NCBI GenBank assembly: GCA_021848465.1
Contig: JAJZUP010000002.1
Coordinates: 1 to 64,000 of the forward strand
DNA: 64,000 nt
Direction of reading: 5' to 3'
From: Pseudomonadota bacterium
GTDB taxonomy: Bacteria; Pseudomonadota; Gammaproteobacteria; Burkholderiales; Gallionellaceae
Numbering within the stretch: the stretch's first letter is position 1; the number at the start of each line of letters is the position of its first letter. The position numbers and the translations under genes were made by a program. Below, piece by piece: positions 17,521-28,701 of this stretch. Below the pieces are notes generated by a model, which was given only the letters and a program-made list of their open reading frames with translations, searched no databases and was not told where the DNA came from.

Positions 17521-20085
17521 TCAGTATCTGGCGGCCAATACGAGCGCCAACTGACGGTCGTTGCTGATTGAATTTTGCGGGCGGGTCTCGACACCGTAGT
17601 AGGAGGTGCGCACGGTGCCGAGCAGGTTATTGCCTTCCAGCGTCAGCGTGAGCTGCTGGCTGATGCGGTAGCTTACCGAGGCGTCCATCCAGCCGTACGC
17701 CTTGGTGTAGATCGGCAGCGCGCCCACCCCCGCATAATTACCCACCCCGCTCAGGAAAGTGTCGCGCCAGTTGTAGGCCAGCCGCGCGGAAAACTCGCCC
17801 AGCTCATACATGCCGACGACGTTGTAGCTGTGCGGCGACAGGTTTTGCAACGGCACGTTCAGCCCGAGCACGCTGTTCGGCGTGTCGCTGTCCACGTAGG
17901 TGTAATTGGCCTGCAAGCCCAGCCCCTTCATCCAGCCTGGCAGGAAATCGTAGAACTGCTGATAGCCTGCTTCCAGCCCGCGGATGTTGGCCGGATTGCT
18001 GTTCTGCGGGCGGCTCACCTGGTAGGTCACGCCGCTGTAGGTCTCGGCGTTGCTGACCGTAGTGACGAAGCCGTCCACGCGCTTGAAAAAACCGGTCAAG
18101 TACACCGAGGTGGTGTCGTTGAAATAGCGCTCAATGGCCAGATCATAGTTATCGGCGCGGATCGGGCGCAGGTTCGGGTTGCCGGCGGTGCCGTTCAACT
18201 GCACGGTATTCAACGTCAGCGAGGGCGACATCTGGTTGAAGTCCTGGCGCGTGATGGTCTTGGATGCAGCGCCACGCAGGTAAAGCCCGTCCTGCAGCCG
18301 GTAGCGCAGGTTGGCGCTGGGCAGGTAATCGACGTAATTGCTGCCCTGATTGATCGGCGTATACGGGCCAGCCGACGGGCCGCTATAACCGTCCATGCTT
18401 CCCTGGGTATTCACTATGCGCACCCCGGCATTGCCGTCCAGCGGCATTTCGTGCGTGGCGAGCTTGCCCATGAAGTACAACGCTTGCGTGTCTTCGGTCA
18501 TATCCCAGGTGCCGAGCGGATTGCTGGCCGGGATGGCGCTGGTGATGCCCAGCGTGGCGCGCGCGCCAGCCAAGTTGCGCGCAGCCTCCGGGTCGCCGAC
18601 CAGGTAACCGCCATAGGGACTGGTGATCGTCAGCGCTGACGCATTGGTCAGCACGCCGGAGGGGAAGCTGGTGACCTGCCCCGGCGCATCGCTGGCATGG
18701 CGACGCGCCACGCGCGCCCCGGCCAGCAGCGATTCCCAGGCACTGCCGGACAAGCGGTATTCGCCGTCCAGCCGCGCGGCGGTCTGGTCGGAATCGAACG
18801 GGCGCGCGGCATACCACATGCCGGTAGAACTGAAGCCGGACAAGGCCCCCAGGCTGCTGCCCATGCTGTACGAGGGTTGGCCGGGGCCGATGTCCTGGGT
18901 CACGGAGGCGGCGGTGCCGGTCAGCGTGATCGTCGAGTAGAACAGGTTGTTGTGGCTGCGGGTATAGCTGAGGTCGCTCTTCAGGGTGAGCGCGTCGTCG
19001 GTCCAGGTCCCGCCCGCCGCAAGCTGGGCAACCTGGTCGAGCGTATCGCGCGCGGCGCCCACCGTGGTGAGCGACATATTGCTCCAGGTGATGTGCTGCA
19101 AGTCATTCGTGCCGGGAAACAGCACCGGGCTGCCGGCTACGAATGTGGTGGGGGCCGATCCATATATCTGGTAGGTGTCCTGCCTGGTCTGGAATTCGCT
19201 ATAACTGCCTTCGGCGTACAGTTTGAGCGTGTCTTGCGGCGCCCACTCCACCATCAGGTTGACCGACTTGCGCTCGCGCGTGCCGACGTTGGTGCTTTCA
19301 TTGATGCCGTTCGGCACCACTACGGTTTGACCGGAAACAATGTTGGTACGCGAAACCGGGTTGCCTACGCCTTTCCAGTCTTCGCGGAAGGCACGTTTCT
19401 GGTAGGCCGCGTCGAGCAGCACGCCGATCTCGCCATGATCTTGACTCTGCCAGCGGTTGCTCGCCAGCATCGAATATTGCTGGGCATTTTGCTTGACGAG
19501 GTCGCCATACACCGTGCGCACCGTTCCCGCCAACGCCTTGCCGGGAAAGTCAAACGGACGCCGTGTGCGCATGTCAATCGTACCGCCCACGCCGCCCTCG
19601 ATGTGGTCGGCTGCGGAGGTTTTATAGACGTCAATGCCGGCGACCATTTCGGAGGGAATATCGGCAAAATCAAGCACTCGGCCATTGCCGGCGGTAAATA
19701 CTTCGCGCCCGTTCAGCAGGGTTTCCATCTGCGTCAAACCGCGGATCGCGACGCCGGAGCCTTCGCCGCGGTCGCGCAGGATTTGCACGCCGGTCACACG
19801 TGCCAGGGCATCGGTAACATTCGTGTCGGGGAGCTTGCCGATGTCGTCCGCCACCACCGAATCCACTACTTCCCTTTTGCGCTGCTTGATCGCCTGTGCC
19901 GAAACCAGGCTGGCACGCGTGCTGGTCACGACGACCACCGGAAGTGTCACCCCTGCATTATGGGCCTGCTGCTGTGCGGACACTGACGTATCCGCTTCCT
20001 CGGCTTGCGCTCCGGTCATGCCAATGGCATATGCAGCAGCCGCAATATGAACCGCCACCCCCATCTTCCCTGTTCGAGACACCAT
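17521..20085 (-). CDS. TonB-dependent outer-membrane receptor, Caulobacter/Xanthomonas type
   Basis: 854 aa. A signal peptide (about 1-28) is followed by a TonB-box-like LPVVVVTS, a plug domain (DDIGKLPDTNVTDALARVTG through GGVGGTIDMRTRRPF) and a long barrel ending in aromatic Tyr (VLAARY). The plug sequence fits the TIGR01782-like subfamily, whose studied members import oligosaccharides and other large organic ligands rather than siderophores. AAAGGGG precedes the start. There is no N-terminal secretin/STN signalling domain of the FecA type, so it would not signal through an anti-sigma factor. It is the first gene of the operon that continues into two large kinases and a regulator. Confidence 0.92.
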   Translation of the reverse strand: MVSRTGKMGVAVHIAAAAYAIGMTGAQAEEADTSVSAQQQAHNAGVTLPVVVVTSTRASLVSAQAIKQRKREVVDSVVADDIGKLPDTNVTDALARVTGVQILRDRGEGSGVAIRGLTQMETLLNGREVFTAGNGRVLDFADIPSEMVAGIDVYKTSAADHIEGGVGGTIDMRTRRPFDFPGKALAGTVRTVYGDLVKQNAQQYSMLASNRWQSQDHGEIGVLLDAAYQKRAFREDWKGVGNPVSRTNIVSGQTVVVPNGINESTNVGTRERKSVNLMVEWAPQDTLKLYAEGSYSEFQTRQDTYQIYGSAPTTFVAGSPVLFPGTNDLQHITWSNMSLTTVGAARDTLDQVAQLAAGGTWTDDALTLKSDLSYTRSHNNLFYSTITLTGTAASVTQDIGPGQPSYSMGSSLGALSGFSSTGMWYAARPFDSDQTAARLDGEYRLSGSAWESLLAGARVARRHASDAPGQVTSFPSGVLTNASALTITSPYGGYLVGDPEAARNLAGARATLGITSAIPASNPLGTWDMTEDTQALYFMGKLATHEMPLDGNAGVRIVNTQGSMDGYSGPSAGPYTPINQGSNYVDYLPSANLRYRLQDGLYLRGAASKTITRQDFNQMSPSLTLNTVQLNGTAGNPNLRPIRADNYDLAIERYFNDTTSVYLTGFFKRVDGFVTTVSNAETYSGVTYQVSRPQNSNPANIRGLEAGYQQFYDFLPGWMKGLGLQANYTYVDSDTPNSVLGLNVPLQNLSPHSYNVVGMYELGEFSARLAYNWRDTFLSGVGNYAGVGALPIYTKAYGWMDASVSYRISQQLTLTLEGNNLLGTVRTSYYGVETRPQNSISNDRQLALVLAARY

Positions 20086-20173
20086 GTCATCCCCTTTATG
20101 CCGTTTGTTGGAATAACCAGCCGAAACAGCTTAATAATACTGCCAGTATCACAAAGTTCAGTGAATTACACTA

Positions 20174-20232
20174 TCAGGAATAGTAAGGGGGGTAGGGAAA
20201 TCCCTACAAATGGATGATAGGGATTTCCCTAC
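20174..20232 (-). promoter_or_regulatory. Two GTAGGG/CCCTAC dyads upstream of the TonB receptor operon
   Basis: GTAGGGAAATCCCTAC (20192-20207) and ATAGGGATTTCCCTAC (20217-20232) are each a 6-base inverted repeat around a 4-base spacer. Their centres are 25 bases apart, and together they form a larger near-perfect palindrome. TCAGGAA at 20174 echoes the box seen upstream of the MCP and pseudokinase genes. They lie 107-147 bases before the TonB receptor start and just after uvrB ends. They look like a paired binding site for the BvgA/NarL-type regulator encoded at the operon end, hence autoregulation. A uvrB terminator is unlikely, as no T-run follows on the minus strand. Confidence 0.6.
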
Positions 20233-20265
20233 ATTATTTCGCATAAGAGCGGGAATCGCTCAAGA

Positions 20266-22290
<2,025 letters not shown>

Positions 22291-22437
22291 GGCAGGCTGA
22301 CATTTTACCGGCAAATTACTGCGCCAGCCCAACAATCAGGAACCCGATCTGGCACTCCCCTTCACTCCCGATTCTTTTCCTGTAAACTCGCGGCACCATC
22401 TCAACGTGCCCGGCAATGCCGACATCAGGGAGCCGCC

Positions 22438-23730
22438 ATGGATCACGACGCAGACCAGGTTGCACGCAAGACACCGACATTACTCCTGATCGATGATGAG
22501 CCCAACATCCTCGCCGCGCTACGGCGCCTGCTCCACCCATTCGGCTATAACATCCTGGAGGCGGCCAGCGGCGACGAGGGTATGACCCTGATGAGACAGC
22601 ATCCTGTCGACTTGGTGATTTGTGACATGCGCATGCCGGAAATGGGTGGTGCCGAGGTGCTGGAAAACATCCGAATGAAGTGGCCGGATACCATCCGCAT
22701 CCTGCTGACCGGCTTTGCCGACCTGCAATCCACCATTGCGGCAATCAATCGCGGCGAAATCTACCGTTATCTTTCCAAACCATGGGATGACAACGAAGTT
22801 GTCCTCACGGTGCGCGACGCATTGGAGCGCAAGCGGCTACTCGCTGAAAAGCAACATCTCGAAACTTTGACCACATGCCAGAATCAGGAGCTGAAAGCCC
22901 TGAACGCCAGCCTGGAATCGCGCGTGCTGCTGCGCACAGAGGAGCTGTATGCGGCGCTTGAACACTTACGCAAGGATTACCTGGCCACCGTCCATGTATT
23001 TTCCAACCTGCTTGAGCTGCGAAAAGGCAAGCTGGCCGGGCATTCGCGCAGGGTTGCACTACTCTGCCGCGATATTGCCCGCAAGATGAACCTTCCGGAA
23101 ACCACCATCCAGGCCATCGAAACGGCGGCGCTGCTGCACCACATCGGGAAACTGAGCCTGCCCGACCATCTGCTGGAAAAGCCTTACCTGGAATTGTCCG
23201 AGACGGAACGCACCGAGTTCGATAAACATCCGCTGCATGCAGCTGCAGCGCTGATGGCACTTGAGCCGCTGCGACAGGCCTCCGAAATCATCCGTCACCA
23301 CCGTGACCCCTTTGCTGGAACGGACTCTTCCCGACTGCACGGTGCACAGCTTCCGATCGGCGCACGCATCCTTTCTGTCGCCAGCGATTTTGCGGGCTTG
23401 CAACTGGGCCTTTTGACGCGAGCCAACCTCTCTCCCGAACAGGCAATGGATGTCGTTGTCCATAGCAAGAATCGCTACGATCCTGAAGTGCTTGATGTGC
23501 TGCGCAGTTTGGCACCGTTTGCCGCGTGGCCTGCTGCGGTTGCCAGTGAATATCTGGTGACGTCGGATCAACTGCGCGCGGGCATTTCTCTCAGGCAGGA
23601 TATTGTGACCGGCAGCGGCGTCTTGCTGCTGCTCAAGGACACCGTACTCGGCAGCGAGCAGATTCAAGCCATTCGCGATTACGAGCGTTCTACCGGTGAG
23701 CAGCTCACCATTTATGCCAGTTCGATTTAG
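22438..23730 (+). CDS. Response regulator with degenerate HD-GYP domain
   Basis: 430 aa. The true gene is only the last part of the 961-aa track ORF; the start at 22438 has GGGAGCC upstream. The receiver domain (LLIDDEPNI; LVICDMRMPEMGG; ending YLSKPW) is followed by a coiled coil and an HD-GYP-like domain, the family that degrades cyclic di-GMP. The key HD motif is HH (H234-H235 in LLHHIGKLSLPDHLL), the metal-binding Asp being replaced by His, and the GYP loop is absent (IIRHHRDPFAGTDSS). It is probably catalytically dead or altered. It stands alone, divergent from uvrB. Confidence 0.88.
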   Translation: MDHDADQVARKTPTLLLIDDEPNILAALRRLLHPFGYNILEAASGDEGMTLMRQHPVDLVICDMRMPEMGGAEVLENIRMKWPDTIRILLTGFADLQSTIAAINRGEIYRYLSKPWDDNEVVLTVRDALERKRLLAEKQHLETLTTCQNQELKALNASLESRVLLRTEELYAALEHLRKDYLATVHVFSNLLELRKGKLAGHSRRVALLCRDIARKMNLPETTIQAIETAALLHHIGKLSLPDHLLEKPYLELSETERTEFDKHPLHAAAALMALEPLRQASEIIRHHRDPFAGTDSSRLHGAQLPIGARILSVASDFAGLQLGLLTRANLSPEQAMDVVVHSKNRYDPEVLDVLRSLAPFAAWPAAVASEYLVTSDQLRAGISLRQDIVTGSGVLLLLKDTVLGSEQIQAIRDYERSTGEQLTIYASSI

Positions 23731-23741
23731 GGCGCGCTGCC

Positions 23742-24440
23742 TTACCAGGGCAATTTGCGCCCATCGTAATCGAAAAACTTTCCCGAATCGGCCTGCCCCA
23801 GATTACCGATCACCTTGCGCAAGCCGGCAACACTCTGCTGCACGGTAATCATCGCATTCGGACCGCCCATGTCGGTCTTGACCCAGCCGGGGTTGAACAC
23901 CACCGCCGTGATACCGCGGGACTGAAGGTCGAGCGCCAGGCTTTTGTTGACCATGTTCACGGCTGCCTTGCTGGAGCGGTACAGGTAACTTCCCCCGCTG
24001 GTATTGTCGTCGATGCTGCCCATCATGCTGCTGATCGTGGCAATGATTTTCAGCTTGCTGCGCGCCACCTGCTCGATAAAACACTCCGCCATCCGCAACG
24101 GCGCCATGGTGTTGACCTGGAACGCGCGCATCCACTCTGCGTAGTCAGTATGGCCGAAGCCTTTGCCATCGGCATGCGGGTAAATTCCGGCGTTGTTGAT
24201 CAGCACATCGATCGCTTCATGTGCCAGGGTTTTCGACAAGGTATCTACCTGGTTGATGTCCGCCACGTCCAGTGCACGTATCTGCACTTGTCCGGGGTAT
24301 TGCGTAGTGAGCTGCTTCAATGCCTCGGCGCTGTCCGGATTGCGACAACAGGCCAGCACGCGCCAGCCATCCATTGCGTATTGCCGTGCCAATTCCAACC
24401 CGATACCGCGGTTGGCGCCCGTAATCAGTGCTGTATACAT
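23742..24440 (-). CDS. SDR-family oxidoreductase
   Basis: A 232-aa classical short-chain dehydrogenase. The Rossmann motif is TGANRGIGLELA, followed by LINNAGIY, catalytic Ser in TISSMMGS and the YRSSK (Tyr-x-x-x-Lys) pair, all intact. It resembles C-factor-like SDRs of unknown substrate. It is convergent with the HD-GYP gene with only an 11-base gap. The upstream conserved hypothetical gene is on the same strand 23 bases away, so the two may form an operon. Confidence 0.88.
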   Translation of the reverse strand: MYTALITGANRGIGLELARQYAMDGWRVLACCRNPDSAEALKQLTTQYPGQVQIRALDVADINQVDTLSKTLAHEAIDVLINNAGIYPHADGKGFGHTDYAEWMRAFQVNTMAPLRMAECFIEQVARSKLKIIATISSMMGSIDDNTSGGSYLYRSSKAAVNMVNKSLALDLQSRGITAVVFNPGWVKTDMGGPNAMITVQQSVAGLRKVIGNLGQADSGKFFDYDGRKLPW

Positions 24441-24463
24441 GTTTTCCTCCCCTGTAAAAACTG

Positions 24464-25057
24464 CTACTTGCGTGTATCCCGCTCCGCCAACTCGGCATAA
24501 TCCTTGCGTAATTTTTCAAGATCGCGGCTATACATTTCGGCGTCGCCGTGATCGAAGAACCTCGGGTAGCGCTCATGCGCGGCCTGGATGCGCCGGGCAT
24601 GCTTGATCGGGCACCAGTATTGTTCGGTACGCGCCGCCACCTCGCGCGCAAACCCGATCACACCGTTGCCATAGCTGCAATACAGACAGTTGAATTTCTC
24701 GACCAGGTTCAGGTACGGCAGCAGCGCGCGGTCGAATACCAGGTAGTCGGCGCGCCGCACCTTGGGAATGCCATATACCGGAAAACAAATTGCCTGGTAT
24801 ACGGAAACGAACAAATCCAGCAGCAGGAAAGCAATCCAGCCGGCATAGATGATCGGCGCGGTCAGCACCACCAGCGGCCTCGATTCGGCCAGGAAGCGCC
24901 ATAGCCCGACCTTGTACCGGCGCTGGCGGCGGCGCAACTCCCCGGCCAGCTCCATACGCTTGCGCTCCCACTCCTCACGCGCATCGCGATAGCTGCTTTC
25001 AACTTCTTCCTGCAGCGCGCGGATACGCGCCAGTAATTCCTCAAGTTGTTGTTTCAT
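24464..25057 (-). CDS. Conserved hypothetical protein with Cys motif and membrane-proximal helix
   Basis: 197 aa. A charged N-terminal coiled coil (about 1-50) is followed by a hydrophobic segment (LVVLTAPIIYAGWIAFLLLDL, about 62-90), then a conserved-looking region with Cys residues (NCLYCSYGNGV and RTEQYWCPIKHA) and a charged tail. CxxC-type spacing plus a third Cys could bind metal. I recall similar proteins without assigned function in proteobacteria but cannot name the family. GGGGATGCC precedes the start. Confidence 0.75.
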   Translation of the reverse strand: MKQQLEELLARIRALQEEVESSYRDAREEWERKRMELAGELRRRQRRYKVGLWRFLAESRPLVVLTAPIIYAGWIAFLLLDLFVSVYQAICFPVYGIPKVRRADYLVFDRALLPYLNLVEKFNCLYCSYGNGVIGFAREVAARTEQYWCPIKHARRIQAAHERYPRFFDHGDAEMYSRDLEKLRKDYAELAERDTRK

Positions 25058-25131
25058 GGCATCCCCGGATGTCGATCTGAACGCTGATTACCAGCCTGCC
25101 AAAGCGGGAACAGCATCGCACACTTTATCGC

Positions 25132-26019
25132 TCATAGCCATGCCGCCCCGCGCACCCCGCTTGAGTCGCCGAACCGGTTGCGCACCAGGCGCGTATCGAC
25201 GCGATCCGAAAACACCCACTCGCCCCACAGCGCAGGCACATTGTCGTACAGCCTGTCGATGTTGGACATGCCGCCCCCCAGCACGATCACATCCGGGTCG
25301 AGGATGTTGATGACATGGGCCAGCGAACGCGCCAGGCGCTGTTCATATACCTGCATGCTGCGTTCGCACACAGCATCCCCCTGCCCGGCACGCAACACAA
25401 TTTCCTGCGCCGCCAGCGCTGCGCCGTTCGCCATGTGATGCAGTTTTGCCAGGCCGGGGCCGGAAAGAAAGGTTTCGATGCATCCGCATTTTCCGCAATA
25501 GCAAGCCGGGCCGGGCAGTTCCCCCGCCTCCGGCCAGGGCAAGGGATTATGCCCCCACTCCCCGGCAATGCCGTTCGGTCCGGTCAGCACTCGCCCATTG
25601 ACCACGATACCGGCCCCGACGCCCGTGCCGAGGATCACGCCGAATACCACCTCAGCCCCGGCGGCGGCTCCGTCCACGGCCTCGGAAAGGGCAAAACAGT
25701 TGGCATCGTTGCTGATCCGGATCTTGCGCTGCAGCAGAGCCTCCATATCCTGCAAAACGGGCTGGCCATTCAGTACGGTGGAATTGGAGTTTTTCAGCAA
25801 CCCGGTTGCGCGCGACAAGGCCCCAGGCGTGCCGATGCCCAGCGTCCCCTGCCTGCCCAGCTCGGCCTCGGCATCGCGCACCAGTTGCGCAATGGCCTGC
25901 AGCGTCTCGAGATATTTTCCCTGCGGCGTGGCGACACGGCGGCGCAGCATTTCCGTGCCATCATCGCTCAGCGCAACGATTTCAATTTTTGTGCCGCCAA
26001 GATCAATTCCCAACCTCAT
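25132..26019 (-). CDS. ROK-family sugar kinase (fructokinase-like)
   Basis: A 295-aa ROK kinase that phosphorylates a hexose with ATP. It shows the phosphate-binding loop [10 protein letters not shown], the ROK signature [11 protein letters not shown] with the catalytic region, and the zinc-binding cluster [17 protein letters not shown]. The [10 protein letters not shown] form resembles Mak-type fructokinases, so fructose is the likely substrate, with glucose or N-acetylglucosamine possible. The start overlaps the dtd stop by 4 bases, so the two are co-transcribed. Confidence 0.9.
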   Translation of the reverse strand: MRLGIDLGGTKIEIVALSDDGTEMLRRRVATPQGKYLETLQAIAQLVRDAEAELGRQGTLGIGTPGALSRATGLLKNSNSTVLNGQPVLQDMEALLQRKIRISNDANCFALSEAVDGAAAGAEVVFGVILGTGVGAGIVVNGRVLTGPNGIAGEWGHNPLPWPEAGELPGPACYCGKCGCIETFLSGPGLAKLHHMANGAALAAQEIVLRAGQGDAVCERSMQVYEQRLARSLAHVINILDPDVIVLGGGMSNIDRLYDNVPALWGEWVFSDRVDTRLVRNRFGDSSGVRGAAWL

Positions 26020-26468
26020 GGTTTTTCTCCTCCCACCTGCAACCAGAAGGTCACCGGCCCGTCATTGACCAGACTGACTTGCATGTCGGCGCCAAACACC
26101 CCACTGGCGACAAGCGGATGCCGTTCCCGCGCAATTTCCAGCAGGTAGCCGAAGAGTTTTGCGCCATGCTCCGGCGCGGCGGCGGACGAGAAACTCGGTC
26201 GCGTACCCTTGCGCGTATCCGCCACCAACGTGAATTGCGGCACCAGCAGCAAGCCGCCTCCGGTGTCCGCCAGCGAGCGGTTCATCTTGCCCTGCTCATC
26301 GGGAAATACACGATAAGTCAGGATGCGTTCGAGCAGCCGCCGGGCTGTGGTTTCATCATCCTGCTTCTCCACTCCGACCAGCACAAGCAAACCGCTGCCG
26401 ATTTGACCGGTGAATTCCCCGCCCACGGCCACACTCGCGGAGCTCACGCGCTGCAATAACCCTATCAT
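26016..26468 (-). CDS. dtd: D-aminoacyl-tRNA deacylase
   Basis: Dtd hydrolyses D-amino acids mischarged on tRNA. The start [15 protein letters not shown] gives 150 aa, close to the normal length; the track start adds nine residues. The catalytic-site motifs are present: [18 protein letters not shown] (the SQFTL-type motif, here PQFTL) and [10 protein letters not shown] (the NxGPVT cross-subunit Gly-cisPro motif). It is translationally coupled to the downstream sugar kinase. Confidence 0.95.
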   Translation of the reverse strand: MIGLLQRVSSASVAVGGEFTGQIGSGLLVLVGVEKQDDETTARRLLERILTYRVFPDEQGKMNRSLADTGGGLLLVPQFTLVADTRKGTRPSFSSAAAPEHGAKLFGYLLEIARERHPLVASGVFGADMQVSLVNDGPVTFWLQVGGEKP

Positions 26469-26629
26469 GCCAGCCTTGCCTCCTGACAGCCGCAAAACCG
26501 GATGATTCTATGCAATACAACTGACGATGGGACTTTCCTTACCAAGGTAGTCATTTCCTGATATTCTCTTGCCAAAAGACTTACTAAAATATTGAAACCG
26601 ATCTTGGCATTTTAACCCGCAGTCCGAAC

Positions 26630-28576
26630 ATGCAATCCGATGTTTCACAATATCGTTTCCGTGACCTGGTGGATATTCCCGCTTTCACGCGTATGCTGGA
26701 AAGTTTTTACCGCGCCACCGGCATCCCCAATGGCGTAGTCGAAGCCAATGGCGATCTGATCTCACTGGCCGCCGGCGTCAATGCGTGCACCCAATTCCAC
26801 CGCGCCCATCCTGGCTCGGAAGCGCAATGCCGCAACAGCAATATCTCCATCATGCGTGATTTGCGGTCCGGAAATATTGCCGGAGGGCAATGCCTGAACG
26901 GCCTGATGGACTATGCCACGCCGGTGGTCATCGAAGGCCGGCAACTGGCAACGCTTTTTCTTGGGCAGGTGCTGCATGAACAGCCCGACATGGAATATTT
27001 CCGTGCGCAGGCCGAAAAATTCGGCTTTGACGAAGAGGAATACCTGGCCGCGATAGCCGCAATCCCGGTAGTAGACAAGACGCGCTTGCAAACACTGATG
27101 GAGGTAATGGTCGAAATTGCGCAGATGCTTGCCGCCAGTGGTCTTGCGCGCCTGCGCCAGGTCGAACTTGAGCAGGATATCAGCTCGATTACCGAGCGCC
27201 GTATCCAGCTCGAGGATATCCTGGATTCGTCGCCGGTTGCCATCGGCTGGTCCGATGCCCACGGGAAAATTGAATACCTCAACCGCCAGTTCGCCCGGCA
27301 ATTCGGCTATCAGGCCTCAGACCTTCCCGACCTGTCCACTTGGTACCAACTCGCTTATCCCGATCCACATTACCGGGAAACCGTCATCATGCCCTGGGTG
27401 CATGAGGTTGCGCTGGCACACCAGACCGGCACGCTGCCTCCGGAACTGGAGTCAGACGTCACCTGCAAGAATGGCAGCATCCGCCGCGTGGTCGTGCGCG
27501 TATCCTGGGTCGGGCAACGCCGCCTGGTCAACTTTACCGACATTACCGAGCGCTGGGTTGCCGAGCAGCGTTATAAAGCACACGACGCAATGCTGGAAAT
27601 GGTGGCGCGCGGGGTCATGCTTGGCCACATCCTGAACAGCATCGTGCTGCAGGTCGAGCAGGAAGACAGAACCGCGCGCGGCAGCATCCTGCTGCTTGAT
27701 GCAGAAGGCAAACGCCTGCAAACCGGCGCTGCACCGAACCTCCCGGACTTCTATAATCAGGCCATACACGGAATTGAGATCGGTCTCGGGGTTGGCTCCT
27801 GCGGCACTGCCGCCCACCTTGGGGAGCGCGTGGTCGTGGCGGATATCGAGACGCACGAGTACTGGCGCCCTTACACCGGCCTGGCACGCCAGGCCGGGCT
27901 GCGCGCCTGCTGGTCGGAACCCATCCTCTCCTCGCAAGGCAAGGTGCTCGGCACTTTTGCGATTTACCATGACGAACCCAGATCCCCGCTTGAGCACGAC
28001 ATCGAGCGCATCTCATTCGCAGCCAACCTGGCGGCGATTGCAATCGAAAACCGCCATGCTCATGAGGAGCTGGAGCGGCGCGCCTATACCGACTACCTGA
28101 CCGGCCTCAACAATCGCCGCCGCTTTATCGAGATCGCGGAGAACGAGCTTGCGCGCGCAGTGCGCTTTGACAAGGCGCTGTCATTGCTGATGCTCGATAT
28201 CGATCACTTCAAGCAGGTCAACGATACCTACGGCCATAAGACCGGCGATCTGGTTCTGCAAAAACTCTCGGAAATCTGCCGCGGCACCCTGCGTACGATT
28301 GACATCATAGGCAGGCTGGGCGGGGAAGAATTCGCCATCCTGCTCCCGGAGACTAACGACATCCAGGCCTTGGACGCCGCAGAGCGATTGCGCGCAGCCC
28401 TCGCTGCCGCACAGGTGCCACTGGGAAATGGCGAGGAATTGCGCTTTACCGCCTCTTTCGGGATCGCCACCCTGAACCAGCAAGACAGCGACATCGATAC
28501 GCTGCTCAATCTTGCCGACCACGCTCTGTACGAAGCCAAGAGCAAAGGACGCAACCGCGTCGCCTGCATCCGGTAA
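26630..28576 (+). CDS. Diguanylate cyclase with PocR, PAS and GAF domains
   Basis: 648 aa. A PocR-type sensor domain (about 8-170, with CxxF and conserved Cys residues) is followed by a PAS domain (about 200-320), a GAF domain (about 330-470) and a GGDEF domain. The active site is GGEEF, and RxxD (RTID) lies five residues before it, the product-inhibition I-site, so this is predicted to be an active, feedback-controlled cyclic di-GMP synthase. It has no membrane helix. It is monocistronic and divergent from dtd. Confidence 0.93.
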   Translation: MQSDVSQYRFRDLVDIPAFTRMLESFYRATGIPNGVVEANGDLISLAAGVNACTQFHRAHPGSEAQCRNSNISIMRDLRSGNIAGGQCLNGLMDYATPVVIEGRQLATLFLGQVLHEQPDMEYFRAQAEKFGFDEEEYLAAIAAIPVVDKTRLQTLMEVMVEIAQMLAASGLARLRQVELEQDISSITERRIQLEDILDSSPVAIGWSDAHGKIEYLNRQFARQFGYQASDLPDLSTWYQLAYPDPHYRETVIMPWVHEVALAHQTGTLPPELESDVTCKNGSIRRVVVRVSWVGQRRLVNFTDITERWVAEQRYKAHDAMLEMVARGVMLGHILNSIVLQVEQEDRTARGSILLLDAEGKRLQTGAAPNLPDFYNQAIHGIEIGLGVGSCGTAAHLGERVVVADIETHEYWRPYTGLARQAGLRACWSEPILSSQGKVLGTFAIYHDEPRSPLEHDIERISFAANLAAIAIENRHAHEELERRAYTDYLTGLNNRRRFIEIAENELARAVRFDKALSLLMLDIDHFKQVNDTYGHKTGDLVLQKLSEICRGTLRTIDIIGRLGGEEFAILLPETNDIQALDAAERLRAALAAAQVPLGNGEELRFTASFGIATLNQQDSDIDTLLNLADHALYEAKSKGRNRVACIR

Positions 28577-28701
28577 GCCCCTTGCCAAAGCCTGATTGCC
28601 GCTAGTACTGCGGCACGCTTGTACAACGCGCTGGACATCTCGTGCCGCCCGCCCGGGTCAGGGACAAAGCGTTTTTTCGTAAAGCTTCGCGCAGACTTGC
28701 G

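Noticed and set aside
20192-20232. Terminator of uvrB
   Set aside because: The paired dyads are not followed by a T-run on the minus strand, and similar motifs sit upstream of other genes.
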